Source: Marinomonas alcarazii (GTDB lineage: Bacteria > Pseudomonadota > Gammaproteobacteria > Pseudomonadales > Marinomonadaceae). From it: a stretch of 64,000 bases of DNA. A program made the translations under genes and the position numbers. How positions within the stretch are numbered: position 1 is the stretch's first letter; every line of letters begins with the position of its first letter. Below, piece by piece: positions 1-8,625 of this stretch. The notes beneath the pieces were generated by a model. The model ran no database searches, was not told the origin of the DNA, and worked only from the letters and a program-made list of their open reading frames with translations. The stretch is taken from contig NZ_QKLW01000001.1 in assembly GCF_003208215.1 (NCBI RefSeq), positions 824,234 to 888,233 of the forward strand. Reading direction: 5' to 3'.

Positions 1-690
1 CATACGGGTAATGAATGAAACAGCGTTCAATCCCAGTATAAAGGCAGGCAAAATGATGTGCTTAATCGCACTTTGAAATACATCCCAGTCTCTTGCCAGA
101 GCAGAATCTATCAATAACATCCCAGTAACTGGGTCGACAAAGCCATCGTAGGCTAAATCTACGCGCCCAGATCCACCAACGACATTAAGCCAAGCATAGA
201 AGATAATTAGACCTATCATCCCTACCCAAAATACGGGTGTTGAATAACCAAAGAGGCTGATAACTCGGATAATATGGTCAACAGCGCGACCTTTGTTAAC
301 GGCAGCGTACACACCTAATGGAATGCCGATAACAATACCAAAGATAATCGCGACAGTGGCGAGCTCCAGTGTTGCAGGAAAAACACGTGCAATATCTTCT
401 ATTACTGGACGACCTGTTAGTAGGGCGTTACCAAAGTCTCCATGAGCAATGTCATTTAAATAATATAAATACTGAGTGTAGAGGGGCTTATCTAACCCCA
501 TTTCTTTGTAAACTTGTTCATACGTTGAATTATCAGCATCTGGCCCTACGACAGAAAGAACAGGGTCGATGGGCATTACTCGACCGATAAAAAACGTCAA
601 TGCAAGCAAACCTAATAGCGTAATGGCGACGGAGCTAAGTCCACCAAAGAAATGCTTAAAACGCTTATTTGATAACTGGAAAGTAAGCAA
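1..690 (-). CDS. ABC transporter permease, DppB-like (partial, cut by window edge)
   Basis: Inner-membrane permease of a peptide/nickel-type (DppB/OppB) ABC importer. The reverse strand is open from a TTG at 690 to base 1 (230 codons), so the C-terminus lies outside the window. The TTG is preceded by GGAG at suitable spacing. The translation has an N-terminal membrane segment followed by a large loop (IDPVLSVVGPDADNSTYEQ), the conserved MGLDKPLYTQY and GDFGNALLTGRPV motifs of DppB proteins, then several hydrophobic helices. It follows the solute-binding protein gene on the same strand, so the two form one importer. The second permease and the ATPases are presumably beyond base 1. Substrate is unknown; the neighbouring dehydratase suggests a sugar acid or related oligomer (inference). 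Confidence 0.88.
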   Translation of the reverse strand, partial: MLTFQLSNKRFKHFFGGLSSVAITLLGLLALTFFIGRVMPIDPVLSVVGPDADNSTYEQVYKEMGLDKPLYTQYLYYLNDIAHGDFGNALLTGRPVIEDIARVFPATLELATVAIIFGIVIGIPLGVYAAVNKGRAVDHIIRVISLFGYSTPVFWVGMIGLIIFYAWLNVVGGSGRVDLAYDGFVDPVTGMLLIDSALARDWDVFQSAIKHIILPAFILGLNAVSFITRM

Positions 691-718
691 AGTAAATCTC
701 CAAAATAATGGTGAGAAA

Positions 719-772
719 GCCACTATTTACAAAGTAACTAGTGGCTAGTGCTGGACAGAGTAGGCCAGCACT
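719..772 (-). other. Two intercistronic hairpins between binding-protein and permease genes
   Basis: Two inverted repeats lie back to back: GCCACTA/TAGTGGC (719-725 with 739-745) and AGTGCTGG/CCAGCACT (747-754 with 765-772). Neither is followed by a T-run on the minus strand. The position, just 3' of the solute-binding protein stop, is where many ABC operons place stabilising or partially attenuating hairpins that keep binding-protein mRNA more abundant than permease mRNA. That role is inferred from position. Confidence 0.5.
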
Positions 773-792
773 TTCGTTGTAAAAGAATTCTC

Positions 793-2403
793 TTAACGCT
801 CTTTAGTAACTTCTCGTAACCGAGTCGTTGCCGCCTGGTGGCCTTCGTAGTGTTTCACATCGGTTCTAAGCAGAACGGTGTCTAACATTTGTGAAACGGG
901 GAAGATGGCTCCAATTTGAGTTTCATAAATATTTTGAACATCTTGATACATTTCAATTTGCTTTTGTGCGTCTTTCTCTAGCAGCGCGTTTTCAATAATG
1001 GTGTTTATTTCTGGGCTATAAAATCCAGTACGCCAGCCTTGAAAATTAGTCAGTTTGGCTTCATCGCTGTTATCAGGGTTGTAAACTAATGAGCGCAAGC
1101 TTGAGTGAGGATGTGGTTCAATACCGCCACCGCCTCGGCCAACCAACATCTCGAATTTACGTTCGCGCATTGCGCCATAGACCTGATTGCCTGTACCTGT
1201 GATGATTTCTGCATCAATACCTGCTTGAGCAAGAGTAGATTGCAAGCTTGTAGCGATATTGATAAATGGAAGTTGAGACAACACTCTAATGCTGGTTTTG
1301 AACCCGTCTGGATAGCCTGCTTCTGCTAGAAGCGTTTTGGCTTTTTGGACATTTAATGCATAACCAGGTTCAGGGAGAGTTGCATCTAATCCTAGTTTGA
1401 GCGGGCGTTGGTGCAAAACACCATAATTCGGCATGATTGAATCGTTTATTCCTTTGTAATCGATCAAATAGCGCACTGCCTCGCGCACTTTTTTGTTCGA
1501 AAACTTATCGTCTTTCATGCTTACTGCGACATAGTAAAGTGTGCCACGGATCGTCGCTTCTGAACGGATATTGTCGTCTTTTTTTAAGGCTTCGATGTCA
1601 GGAACCGACATTCCCATGGCGATATCAATATCGCCACGTTCCAGCATTAAGCGCAATGATTGAGACTCTGTCATATGGCGCATTACAATACGCTTCATCT
1701 CGGAAGGCTCGCGCCAATAATCATCGAATCTGGTCATTAGAACACGGTCTTTTGCTCGCCAATCTCTCAATTGAAAAGGGCCTGAACCAGCAACATTTGT
1801 GGTTAGCCACGCGTGGCCTAAATCGCCATCTTTTTCATGTTTTAAGACCTCTTTACTATCAACAATAAAAGCACTTGGAGAGCTACCGAGTGTATAAAGT
1901 ACTAAGTTAGGGTCTGTTTTTTCTGGCAAGCTAATTTCAACTGTATAGTCGTCTTTTGCTTGAATAAATTGTTCGACATTATCAGCAGTGAAGCCGTATG
2001 TTTTCCATGTTGAAGCTAGGGCTAGGTTAAGCTTCAAAACACGTTGTAACGACCAAGCGACGTCATGTGCTGTCAGTTTGTTTCCGGAGTGGAAAATAAC
2101 ATCATCTCGTAATTCAAATGTTATGCGGTTACCGTCCTCGCTAATAGACCAGCTTTTCGCGACAGCTGGTGATATTTTAGACGGTTCTTTTGGTGCTAAT
2201 TCAATCAGCATGTCGTATAGATTAGAGTTTACGCTAACGACATCTAAGCCACTGGCTGAAGCGGGATCGAGGGATAACAGGTTATCCATACTCATACCGA
2301 TAACCAATTGATTTTCAGGTGTTATAGCATTAGCACTGGGTACGATAGTGCTACTAATAGCGATTGAAAGTGCGCAATATTTAAGCAGATTTGAAACGTT
2401 CAT
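793..2403 (-). CDS. Extracellular solute-binding protein, family 5 (DppA/OppA-like)
   Basis: Periplasmic ligand-binding component of the ABC importer whose permease follows. It is 536 residues, the usual length for SBP family 5. The N-terminus is a Sec signal peptide, with a hydrophobic core to about residue 20 and predicted cleavage after SANA near 26. The family pattern is visible: AKSWSISEDGNRITFELRDDVIFHSG near 64-89, then KLTAHDVAWSLQRVL. A strong Shine-Dalgarno AGAGGAAG precedes the ATG. It lies 87 bp downstream of the enolase-superfamily gene on the same strand, so uptake and catabolism are probably co-transcribed. Family 5 proteins bind di- and oligopeptides, nickel, opines or oligosaccharides; sequence alone does not decide the ligand here. 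Confidence 0.93.
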   Translation of the reverse strand: MNVSNLLKYCALSIAISSTIVPSANAITPENQLVIGMSMDNLLSLDPASASGLDVVSVNSNLYDMLIELAPKEPSKISPAVAKSWSISEDGNRITFELRDDVIFHSGNKLTAHDVAWSLQRVLKLNLALASTWKTYGFTADNVEQFIQAKDDYTVEISLPEKTDPNLVLYTLGSSPSAFIVDSKEVLKHEKDGDLGHAWLTTNVAGSGPFQLRDWRAKDRVLMTRFDDYWREPSEMKRIVMRHMTESQSLRLMLERGDIDIAMGMSVPDIEALKKDDNIRSEATIRGTLYYVAVSMKDDKFSNKKVREAVRYLIDYKGINDSIMPNYGVLHQRPLKLGLDATLPEPGYALNVQKAKTLLAEAGYPDGFKTSIRVLSQLPFINIATSLQSTLAQAGIDAEIITGTGNQVYGAMRERKFEMLVGRGGGGIEPHPHSSLRSLVYNPDNSDEAKLTNFQGWRTGFYSPEINTIIENALLEKDAQKQIEMYQDVQNIYETQIGAIFPVSQMLDTVLLRTDVKHYEGHQAATTRLREVTKER

Positions 2404-2490
2404 TCTTTTGCTTCCTCTTTATTTTTGTATTGGATAAGCAGTGCCGCTGATCATAATGTCAGCGACGTTTCGGTTTTTTATCTGATTTAA

Positions 2491-3645
2491 TTAGTAGGTT
2501 TCCACTATGTTGTTGGCGATGTACTCGAAGTTTATGTCTTCCCCTAAACCTGGTTTTTGAGGTAAGTGGACATAGCCGTCCTCATCCATAGGATCTACGA
2601 TGCTATTAAGGTAGGCAGGTATATCATCGTATTCTAGAAATGGGTGAAGTAATCCGCGTTCGTACCAAGAGCAATTTTTTATTGCTCCTACTACCGCAAG
2701 GTTTGCAGCGCCATTCCCGTGGATTTCACAGTTCATTCCGAAAGAATCGGCAAGGTGAGAAACCTTCATGCAAGGTCCAATACCACCAACACCTGCAACG
2801 CCAGCACGTAAAATGTCGCAGGCTTCATTCTTAACCCAACTCGCACGGCTAAAATGTTTGCCTGATAATGATTCTGGGCCTAATACAGGGATGTCTAAGT
2901 TTTTTGTTAGCCATGCATAAGACTCCGTAGATTCTTCAGGCATTGGCTCTTCGATCCATTCAAAATTCAGTCGTTCTAGCTCTTTGCCAATTTTGTATGT
3001 ATCTGTGCGGCTGTACCAATGGTAGCCGTCTAACATTAAGGCGATATCTGGACCAACAGCTTCGCGCACAGCGGCACAGGCACGAATGTCCATTTTTGGG
3101 CTAGGAGCAAAGGAAACAGGAGGCATCCAAGTGTGAAGTTTGATGGCTTTATAGCCTCGTTTTACGAGTTTTTCTGCAAAGTTGGCATAGTCTTCAGGAG
3201 TTGCTAAACCACCTTTAAGTTCGTCGCCGCACATTGTGCTGCCATAAGCTAAGACTTTATCTCGGTAACCACCAAGAAGTTGATAAACAGGAGTATTAAA
3301 TTTTCGACCGATAAGATCCCACAAAGCTTGTTCCACTAAAGCAAGAGCTCGATCTGTTAGTTGTCCTGCACTGCCACGCTGCCAATGAGCAAGTTCTTGC
3401 CATAGACGTTCTCTGTGCATTACGTTTTGCCCGATCAGTACCTTGCGAGCAAAAGCATCTAGGATGTGTTTGCGAATAACTTCTGGAGGGCCAAAAGAAT
3501 ATCCTTCGTCTCCGGATTCTGTTGTGATTCGCAACATGGCCATTTGGGTTTGCTTTTCATCTCCCGGATGAGCGTGGCCTGCGGTATCTACAGATCGGCG
3601 ACTGAGAAATGTGAAAACGTCCACTGTAATGGATTTAATGATCAT
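2491..3645 (-). CDS. Enolase-superfamily (mandelate racemase/muconate lactonizing-like) enzyme, probable acid-sugar dehydratase
   Basis: A 384-residue member of the enolase superfamily, which abstracts the alpha-proton of a carboxylate substrate using Mg2+. The N-terminal capping domain is followed by a TIM barrel. Visible active-site elements are K169-x-H171 on strand 2, probable metal ligands D206, E232 and E258, and a D277/H309 pair matching the Asp-His dyad of the mandelate racemase subgroup. The Lys-x-His motif replaces the more usual Lys-x-Lys, so the exact reaction (dehydration, epimerisation or cycloisomerisation of an aldonic or aldaric acid) is uncertain. An AGGA ribosome site precedes the ATG. 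It is first in an operon with a family-5 binding protein and permease, pointing to catabolism of an imported acid sugar. Confidence 0.85.
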   Translation of the reverse strand: MIIKSITVDVFTFLSRRSVDTAGHAHPGDEKQTQMAMLRITTESGDEGYSFGPPEVIRKHILDAFARKVLIGQNVMHRERLWQELAHWQRGSAGQLTDRALALVEQALWDLIGRKFNTPVYQLLGGYRDKVLAYGSTMCGDELKGGLATPEDYANFAEKLVKRGYKAIKLHTWMPPVSFAPSPKMDIRACAAVREAVGPDIALMLDGYHWYSRTDTYKIGKELERLNFEWIEEPMPEESTESYAWLTKNLDIPVLGPESLSGKHFSRASWVKNEACDILRAGVAGVGGIGPCMKVSHLADSFGMNCEIHGNGAANLAVVGAIKNCSWYERGLLHPFLEYDDIPAYLNSIVDPMDEDGYVHLPQKPGLGEDINFEYIANNIVETY

Positions 3646-4050
3646 AAATTAAGTATCCTGTTTAGTATTTTTTATCTTTAAGAAACTTTTTATATGCAAG
3701 AAGCTAAACAAAATTGATGAAATGATGTGATTTTAAAATCAAAACGGCATTTCATTTATCTTCTTTGTTAAGTTGTATGATGTATAACTAATGTAGTCAA
3801 GTGCTGTATAGAAAAAGTTTATTCGGCGTGTTTTTGCTATCGATATAATGTCTTAAAAAACAGTGTGTTAAGAAGTATTCCTATGAATAAGAATTTTTAA
3901 TAGTCTGTTGGGAAGGAACCCTTTTTCTCTATTATTTGCTTAAAAGTAAGGGCTAAAAAGATTGTCTTGAAGTGACGTCAGTAGAGTAGGTGTACAACTT
4001 ATTACGTTGAACGTCACAGGAAGGGGTTGAGAAAATGAGTAAGTAGATGG
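3646..4050. other. AT-rich intergenic region between dehydratase operon and lipase gene
   Basis: About 400 bases without a convincing gene. It holds the upstream region of the minus-strand dehydratase operon, including the dyad at 3772-3788, and the 3' side of the lipase gene. No clear T-tailed terminator for the lipase gene was found here. Confidence 0.6.
3772..3788. promoter_or_regulatory. Candidate GntR-type operator upstream of the uptake/dehydratase operon
   Basis: GTTGTAT-GAT-GTATAAC is an imperfect palindrome (GTT-R-TA arms around a central GAT) about 130 bp upstream of the dehydratase start. It resembles operators of FadR-type GntR regulators, which commonly control sugar-acid catabolic operons. 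No regulator gene is in the window, so this is a pattern-based suggestion. Confidence 0.35.
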
Positions 4051-4974
4051 CTAATCGAAGGAAAAGCCAAAGATACTAATCTCTGTCTTGTAGGTCGTTT
4101 CCTTTGCAGAGGATTGAAGCGCTTCTATTAAGTCCAAATAGGTCTTCATTTTGTGGGCTTGTAGGTTCTTTTCACTGGGAATAGAGGTGGTGAACTTGGT
4201 CGCTCTGAGCATAGCTTTCACGCCGCTAGTTTTGGCAAATTCCCCTTTTTTCATGAGAATAATCTCTTCTCCCATGTGCCAGAATATATCTAAATCTTTT
4301 ATTTGCATTGGGCTGATAGGCGGTACTAAAGGCACAATGTCATCTTCCGTGACAACTCTCGTTAAAGGTAGGTTGCCAAACTTGTCCGCACCAGTGACAT
4401 TGGTGACTTTAGGCTGGCCAAAGGTGATGATCTGCTCTATTGGGTAACCATCGTTTTGTAGATACATGCTAAGGATCACGGCAATCGCTCCTCCCAGGCT
4501 GTGGCCTGTGAGTTCGATAGATTGATCTTTAGCGAGGAAAGGTTTGATGTCTTGGTAAATGGCTTTTGCTCCAGAAGCAAAGCCTTGATGTAGCTTTATA
4601 TCAAGTACTGTGTCTGGGTGCAGTTGTAAATTTAAATCCAACATGGCGTTTTCTAGATTTGCCGTTCCTCGAATGGCAATGGTTTGAATATTATTGGCGC
4701 GACTTAAAAAATAACTCACTTGAGATGAGGGAATGACGGATTGATGAATTAAGGTTTGGCCTTGTTCTTTAAGTCGTTGCTCTAGTGTGCTTGGTTCTAG
4801 GTAAGTGTCATCTGACAGTCTTGCTTGACCTTCAATTGCAGTGAAATCTGGTGCGGCAATGGCCAGTTGAAAAGGTATAACCAGTAAAAGAGACAATAAT
4901 AAGATCTTGTTTTTTAGCATGCGGGATAGGAGCAATAAAGTAGTAAAGAGGAGCAGAGTACTAAAAAAAACCAT
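4051..4974 (-). CDS. Exported class 3 lipase (alpha/beta-hydrolase)
   Basis: Lipase of the Lipase_3 family, expected to hydrolyse acylglycerols outside the cytoplasm. The nucleophile sits in GHSLGG (S159), with D211 or D212 in EDDIVPLVP and H233 in FWHMGEE as plausible partners. TIAIRGTANLENAMLDLN matches the family's conserved strand before the nucleophile. The N-terminus is hydrophobic. Translation may begin at residue 1 or at M19 (base 4920); M19 gives a cleaner signal peptide ending near AIAA, but neither start has a strong ribosome site. The gene stands alone, separated from the chemoreceptor by a terminator. Confidence 0.85.
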   Translation of the reverse strand: MVFFSTLLLFTTLLLLSRMLKNKILLLSLLLVIPFQLAIAAPDFTAIEGQARLSDDTYLEPSTLEQRLKEQGQTLIHQSVIPSSQVSYFLSRANNIQTIAIRGTANLENAMLDLNLQLHPDTVLDIKLHQGFASGAKAIYQDIKPFLAKDQSIELTGHSLGGAIAVILSMYLQNDGYPIEQIITFGQPKVTNVTGADKFGNLPLTRVVTEDDIVPLVPPISPMQIKDLDIFWHMGEEIILMKKGEFAKTSGVKAMLRATKFTTSIPSEKNLQAHKMKTYLDLIEALQSSAKETTYKTEISIFGFSFD

Positions 4975-5085
4975 CGCGTAATATAAATTTAAGATGAGAA
5001 GTGGCAGAGAGGGTGAATTTTCATGTTTCTTAGCGATTAGGAAAACGGTCTTTACTGTTAAGCCAATTCGAAGGTTGCGAAGGTT

Positions 5086-5112
5086 GTAAAACCCCCTGAT
5101 TATACAGGGGGC
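5086..5112 (-). terminator. Terminator downstream of the chemoreceptor gene
   Basis: On the minus strand CCCCCT pairs with AGGGGG (5106-5111 with 5092-5097) and is followed by TTTTAC, starting about 15 bases after the chemoreceptor stop codon. A typical small intrinsic terminator. Confidence 0.75.
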
Positions 5113-5126
5113 TTTGGGAGGGGGCT

Positions 5127-7031
5127 TTAACGTTTGATTTTAAAGCGTTGAGTTAACGCATTTAGCTCGAGGCTTAACGCTTTTAAGTTGCTAACCGCCA
5201 TTGCCGATTCAGCAGCGCCTTCCGTGGTTTGATCCGCTAACTGGCGAACATTTTCAACACTGCTGCTTATTTCGTTAGAAACGTGAGACTGCTGTTCTGC
5301 TGCTGTCGCAATTTGTTGAGTCATATCTTGCACATGGCCCATTTCCATATTGATGCTTGCAAAGAGTGCAACAACTTCTTTCGCTTGCTCAGCGTTATTA
5401 ATAGATAAATCGCGGCTGGTTTGAATTTTATCTAGGGACTCTTGCGCACCGCTTTGTAGTAAGTGAATTAAGTCTTCAATTTCTTTTGCTGAGTCTTGAG
5501 TTCGACTTGCTAAACCACGAACCTCATCTGCCACTACGGCAAATCCGCGACCCGCTTCACCAGCTCGAGCCGCCTCAATCGCAGCATTAAGCGCTAATAG
5601 GTTTGTCTGTTCAGCCACAGCCTTAATCACTTCTAGTACGTTTCCGACATTATCAGAGCGTTCTTTTAGTGTTTCCATGGTTTGGCTGGTATTGTTAAGC
5701 TCGATGGCTAGATTGCTGATCTGAGTTGCTGTCTGATTAACCATAGCACTACCTTGATCGACGATTTTGTCAGTGGCCGTCGTGGCAGAGGCTGCTGTTT
5801 CAGCATTGCGAGCGACTTCTGCAACGGTTGCAGACATTTCATTTATGGCTGTCGCGACTTGGTCTGTTTCATCTCGCTGAGACTGCATTCTACTTTGGCT
5901 GTTCTTGGTAATGACTTCCAGTTGCTCGCTTGTCGAGCTTAGGTTAAGTACACCGCTAACAACTTCTGAGATCAATTTGTTTAATGTCAGGCTCATCTTG
6001 CCGATGTCGTTGTAGAGTTTACCAAGTTCATCGCGACGTTCAGTGGAGTAACTTTGAGTCAAGTTACCGGCAGAAATGGACTCTAACGCCAAAGTAACAT
6101 CATTCATTGGTGTGACTATCATGCGGCGGATAAACCACGCGAAGAATAATCCCATGAAGATAGCTGCGATGGTAACCCATATGAGTAACATGCGAACTTT
6201 AGCGCCATCTTCAGCACTTTTGACTTGTTGCAGCGCTTTTAAATCTTCAAGCTTATCAGTAATAGTTGTTGCCAATTCTGCAAGTTTTTGAGTTCCGTTA
6301 TCCAATTTCAGCGTCAGAGGAGGGTTTAGAGCGAGTAATCCTTGGTAGGTTTTAAACAGCTCATTGATTTTCTGCTGAATAGCTTGCGACTGCCCTGTGA
6401 GTTGCAGTTTCTCCATTTCGGATGCAATTTTTGGGATACGAACATTGATTATGTTCAGTGGAATGGGGTTTCCTTTAGCGACACTCGTTGTGATGATTAA
6501 CATAGTGTCAGAGAGTTCCCTTGACATGCGTAAAGTAGTTGTTACGGCATTTATATCACTGGAACCGCTAAGGCTATCGATTAGCTGGTCTGCTTGGGTA
6601 TTGATTTCGTTACGAATACCGGCTGCTTTTTTGCCAGTATTCCCCCAGTCTTGGCGGAATGTGTGAACTTCTTCAAATGCGAGTATATATTTATCTAAGG
6701 CACTGGAAGCCTCTTTTACGATGGCTAAGCTTGTTTCACCAGTGTAAATATTGAAAGAGTCTTTAAACTGTTTCGATAAGTCTGTCTCAATATTGATGAC
6801 GCCATGGTAAGCATCTTCGCTACCGTTACTAAGATATAATTTACGCTGTTCTCTAAGATCTAGAACAATGCTATTAAGCTGGTTGGACAATTGAACCTTA
6901 TGGGCTCGTTCTAGCAGCATATCAACACCTAAAAAGCCAGCAATCGCGACGATAAGTGTTAACAATAAAACTAGGCCAAAACCACATACAAGTTTTAGCC
7001 CGATAGAGAGATTTTCGAAGGGGTTTTTCAT
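5127..7031 (-). CDS. Methyl-accepting chemotaxis protein
   Basis: Transmembrane chemoreceptor that signals to CheA/CheW. From the chosen start the protein has 634 residues: TM1 about 15-38, a periplasmic helical sensor domain of roughly 240 residues, TM2 ([20 protein letters not shown]), a HAMP domain, and the cytoplasmic methylation/signalling coiled coil with the invariant tip [19 protein letters not shown]. An upstream in-frame start at 7073 exists, but the ATG at 7031 has a good AGGAAAT ribosome site and gives the standard N-terminus, so it is preferred. The ligand cannot be read from the sequence. The gene is monocistronic with a terminator at 5086-5112. Confidence 0.95.
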   Translation of the reverse strand: MKNPFENLSIGLKLVCGFGLVLLLTLIVAIAGFLGVDMLLERAHKVQLSNQLNSIVLDLREQRKLYLSNGSEDAYHGVINIETDLSKQFKDSFNIYTGETSLAIVKEASSALDKYILAFEEVHTFRQDWGNTGKKAAGIRNEINTQADQLIDSLSGSSDINAVTTTLRMSRELSDTMLIITTSVAKGNPIPLNIINVRIPKIASEMEKLQLTGQSQAIQQKINELFKTYQGLLALNPPLTLKLDNGTQKLAELATTITDKLEDLKALQQVKSAEDGAKVRMLLIWVTIAAIFMGLFFAWFIRRMIVTPMNDVTLALESISAGNLTQSYSTERRDELGKLYNDIGKMSLTLNKLISEVVSGVLNLSSTSEQLEVITKNSQSRMQSQRDETDQVATAINEMSATVAEVARNAETAASATTATDKIVDQGSAMVNQTATQISNLAIELNNTSQTMETLKERSDNVGNVLEVIKAVAEQTNLLALNAAIEAARAGEAGRGFAVVADEVRGLASRTQDSAKEIEDLIHLLQSGAQESLDKIQTSRDLSINNAEQAKEVVALFASINMEMGHVQDMTQQIATAAEQQSHVSNEISSSVENVRQLADQTTEGAAESAMAVSNLKALSLELNALTQRFKIKR

Positions 7032-7389
7032 GAGATTTCCTGTAAGGACTTTAGGGAGATAATTTGGTGGCAAATGGTAATTTTTTTGACGGACTTTTGC
7101 GATGAGATTTCTTAATAAAAAGTTACAAAAGTACGTTGTTTTACATTCTTTTTTTATGTTTTGGGAGTAATCAGGGGGAAATCGATTTAACCTGCCATGG
7201 TTTGAATAACCTGTTAAGAGTTTCTTAAGCTTTATAGAGCGGTTTTCTAATATAAAGATAGGCGATAAACAAGGTGGTTTTTGATGCCGTCATTTTAGCA
7301 TTGCTTATAAGCGCTCTCAGGTATCACCAAGATTAGTAATACGGTAAAATCCCCACCCTAATTTTCCAGTAACACTAACCGAGAATCTA
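7032..7389. other. Divergent intergenic region (chemoreceptor / marC)
   Basis: About 360 bases separate divergent genes. It is AT-rich and should hold both promoters. I saw no open frame of interest and no strong inverted repeat. Confidence 0.5.
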
Positions 7390-8001
7390 ATGAGCACTGA
7401 GTTTTCCATTCTATCTGCAACTTTACTGTTTTTGTTTGTTATCGACCCGTTCGGTAATATTCCTATTTTGTTGTCAGTGATGAAGGGGGTTCCCCAGAAG
7501 CGCCAATATCAAATCGTGTTGCGCGATGGCTTAATCGGTTTGATTATTTTGGTGAGTTTTTTGTTTTTTGGGGCTGAGTTTTTGGCGCTGTTGCATTTGG
7601 AAACGGAGTCTATTTCAATCGCTGGTGGCGTGGTCTTATTTGTGATTGCTTTGAAGATGATATTTCCTTCTGCTTATGCGAAAGACACGGGGCCTGTGAT
7701 GGAGCCCTTCATTGTCCCGATTTCTATTCCTATGCTAGCGGGACCCTCTACGTTAGCGACCTTGTTGGTGATGGTGAAAAGCTACCCAAATGATCAGCAA
7801 GACTTACTTATTTCTGTTGGTGCAGCTTGGGCAATTTCTGTGGTTATTTTGGCACTGGCGCCTTTGCTGAACAGAATCTTAAGAGAGAAAGGCTTGGCTG
7901 CGTTAGAACGACTGATGGGGATGTTGCTATTGATGATGTCTGTACAAATGCTGGTAAACGGTGTGCGCAGTCTATTCACTCACACACTTGCTGCCCTTTA
8001 A
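7390..8001 (+). CDS. MarC family integral membrane protein
   Basis: A 203-residue polytopic inner-membrane protein of the MarC/UPF0056 family. About six hydrophobic helices are visible. The family hallmarks DPFGNIP near residue 20 and VPISIPMLAGPSTLATLLV near 110-130 form the two repeated half-sites. E. coli MarC was once tied to multiple antibiotic resistance but has no agreed function. The gene is single and followed by a bidirectional terminator at 8005-8050. Confidence 0.92.
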   Translation: MSTEFSILSATLLFLFVIDPFGNIPILLSVMKGVPQKRQYQIVLRDGLIGLIILVSFLFFGAEFLALLHLETESISIAGGVVLFVIALKMIFPSAYAKDTGPVMEPFIVPISIPMLAGPSTLATLLVMVKSYPNDQQDLLISVGAAWAISVVILALAPLLNRILREKGLAALERLMGMLLLMMSVQMLVNGVRSLFTHTLAAL

Positions 8002-8004
8002 GAT

Positions 8005-8050
8005 ATTTAGCCACCCACTTCAATGATAAGCTGGGTGGCTAAATTTTGTT
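8005..8050. terminator. Bidirectional terminator between marC-like gene and convergent orphan gene
   Basis: A perfect 13-bp stem, ATTTAGCCACCCA (8005-8017) with TGGGTGGCTAAAT (8032-8044), is followed by TTTTGTT on the plus strand. The convergent gene ends at 8073, so both transcripts can use it. Confidence 0.85.
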
Positions 8051-8072
8051 ACTTCATACTATTTGTTAAGAC

Positions 8073-8588
8073 TTAGTCTTCTATCACTGGAATGTCACTT
8101 GGGTCGATAAGCCCGTGTTCTACTGCAATTTGTAGCAGCTGAATGACGAGTTCATCTGGTGGCAGCAAGTGCAAAGGTGTTGTTTGACCTTGCTCTTTCA
8201 CGGCATCGTCTAGATTTACATCCCGTTCTTCAAACCATGAGTGAATACTTTGTACTTCAAAGCTTGGCTCTAATCCTTTTATATCGTAAGTAGTCTCGAC
8301 CAATAGGTTAAGCGATTCAGGTTCAAGTGCGTAAATGACATCGGTATCAAATTCATTGATCCATTCCGCTAGAATGTCGCTGGCTTCGTAGCCGAATTCG
8401 TAGAGCTGTTGTTCATCAAGGTCGAGTGCGTTAGGCTCGATACGGTGGTTTTCTAGCCACTCGTCGTCGGGTATTACCAATACTTCTTTTACTTGTGCTT
8501 CATGAGTAGACCAGGTGAAAAGTAATGGAAAAGCTGGCTCGTCGGAAGAGTTGGCGACAGCCGTCATGAATATAGGTAAACTTGCCAT
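8073..8588 (-). CDS. Conserved-looking acidic protein of unknown function
   Basis: A 171-residue soluble protein that I cannot assign to a family. It is strongly acidic (clusters such as IPDDEWLENHRIEPNALDLDE and the C-terminal DPSDIPVIED), has no signal peptide or membrane helix, and looks globular, with alternating hydrophobic and acidic residues. It is divergent from the M14 carboxypeptidase gene with 37 bases between starts, so the two may share a control region. No ribosome site is obvious before the ATG. Codon use resembles neighbouring genes, so it is probably expressed. Confidence 0.7.
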   Translation of the reverse strand: MASLPIFMTAVANSSDEPAFPLLFTWSTHEAQVKEVLVIPDDEWLENHRIEPNALDLDEQQLYEFGYEASDILAEWINEFDTDVIYALEPESLNLLVETTYDIKGLEPSFEVQSIHSWFEERDVNLDDAVKEQGQTTPLHLLPPDELVIQLLQIAVEHGLIDPSDIPVIED

Positions 8589-8625
8589 AATTTAGAACCA
8601 ATGTTTGATTGTTAAGGAAGAATAA

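Noticed and set aside
1437..1868. 143-residue plus-strand open frame inside the solute-binding protein gene.
   Set aside because: It is antisense to a well-supported family-5 binding protein and is cysteine- and arginine-rich, typical of shadow translations.
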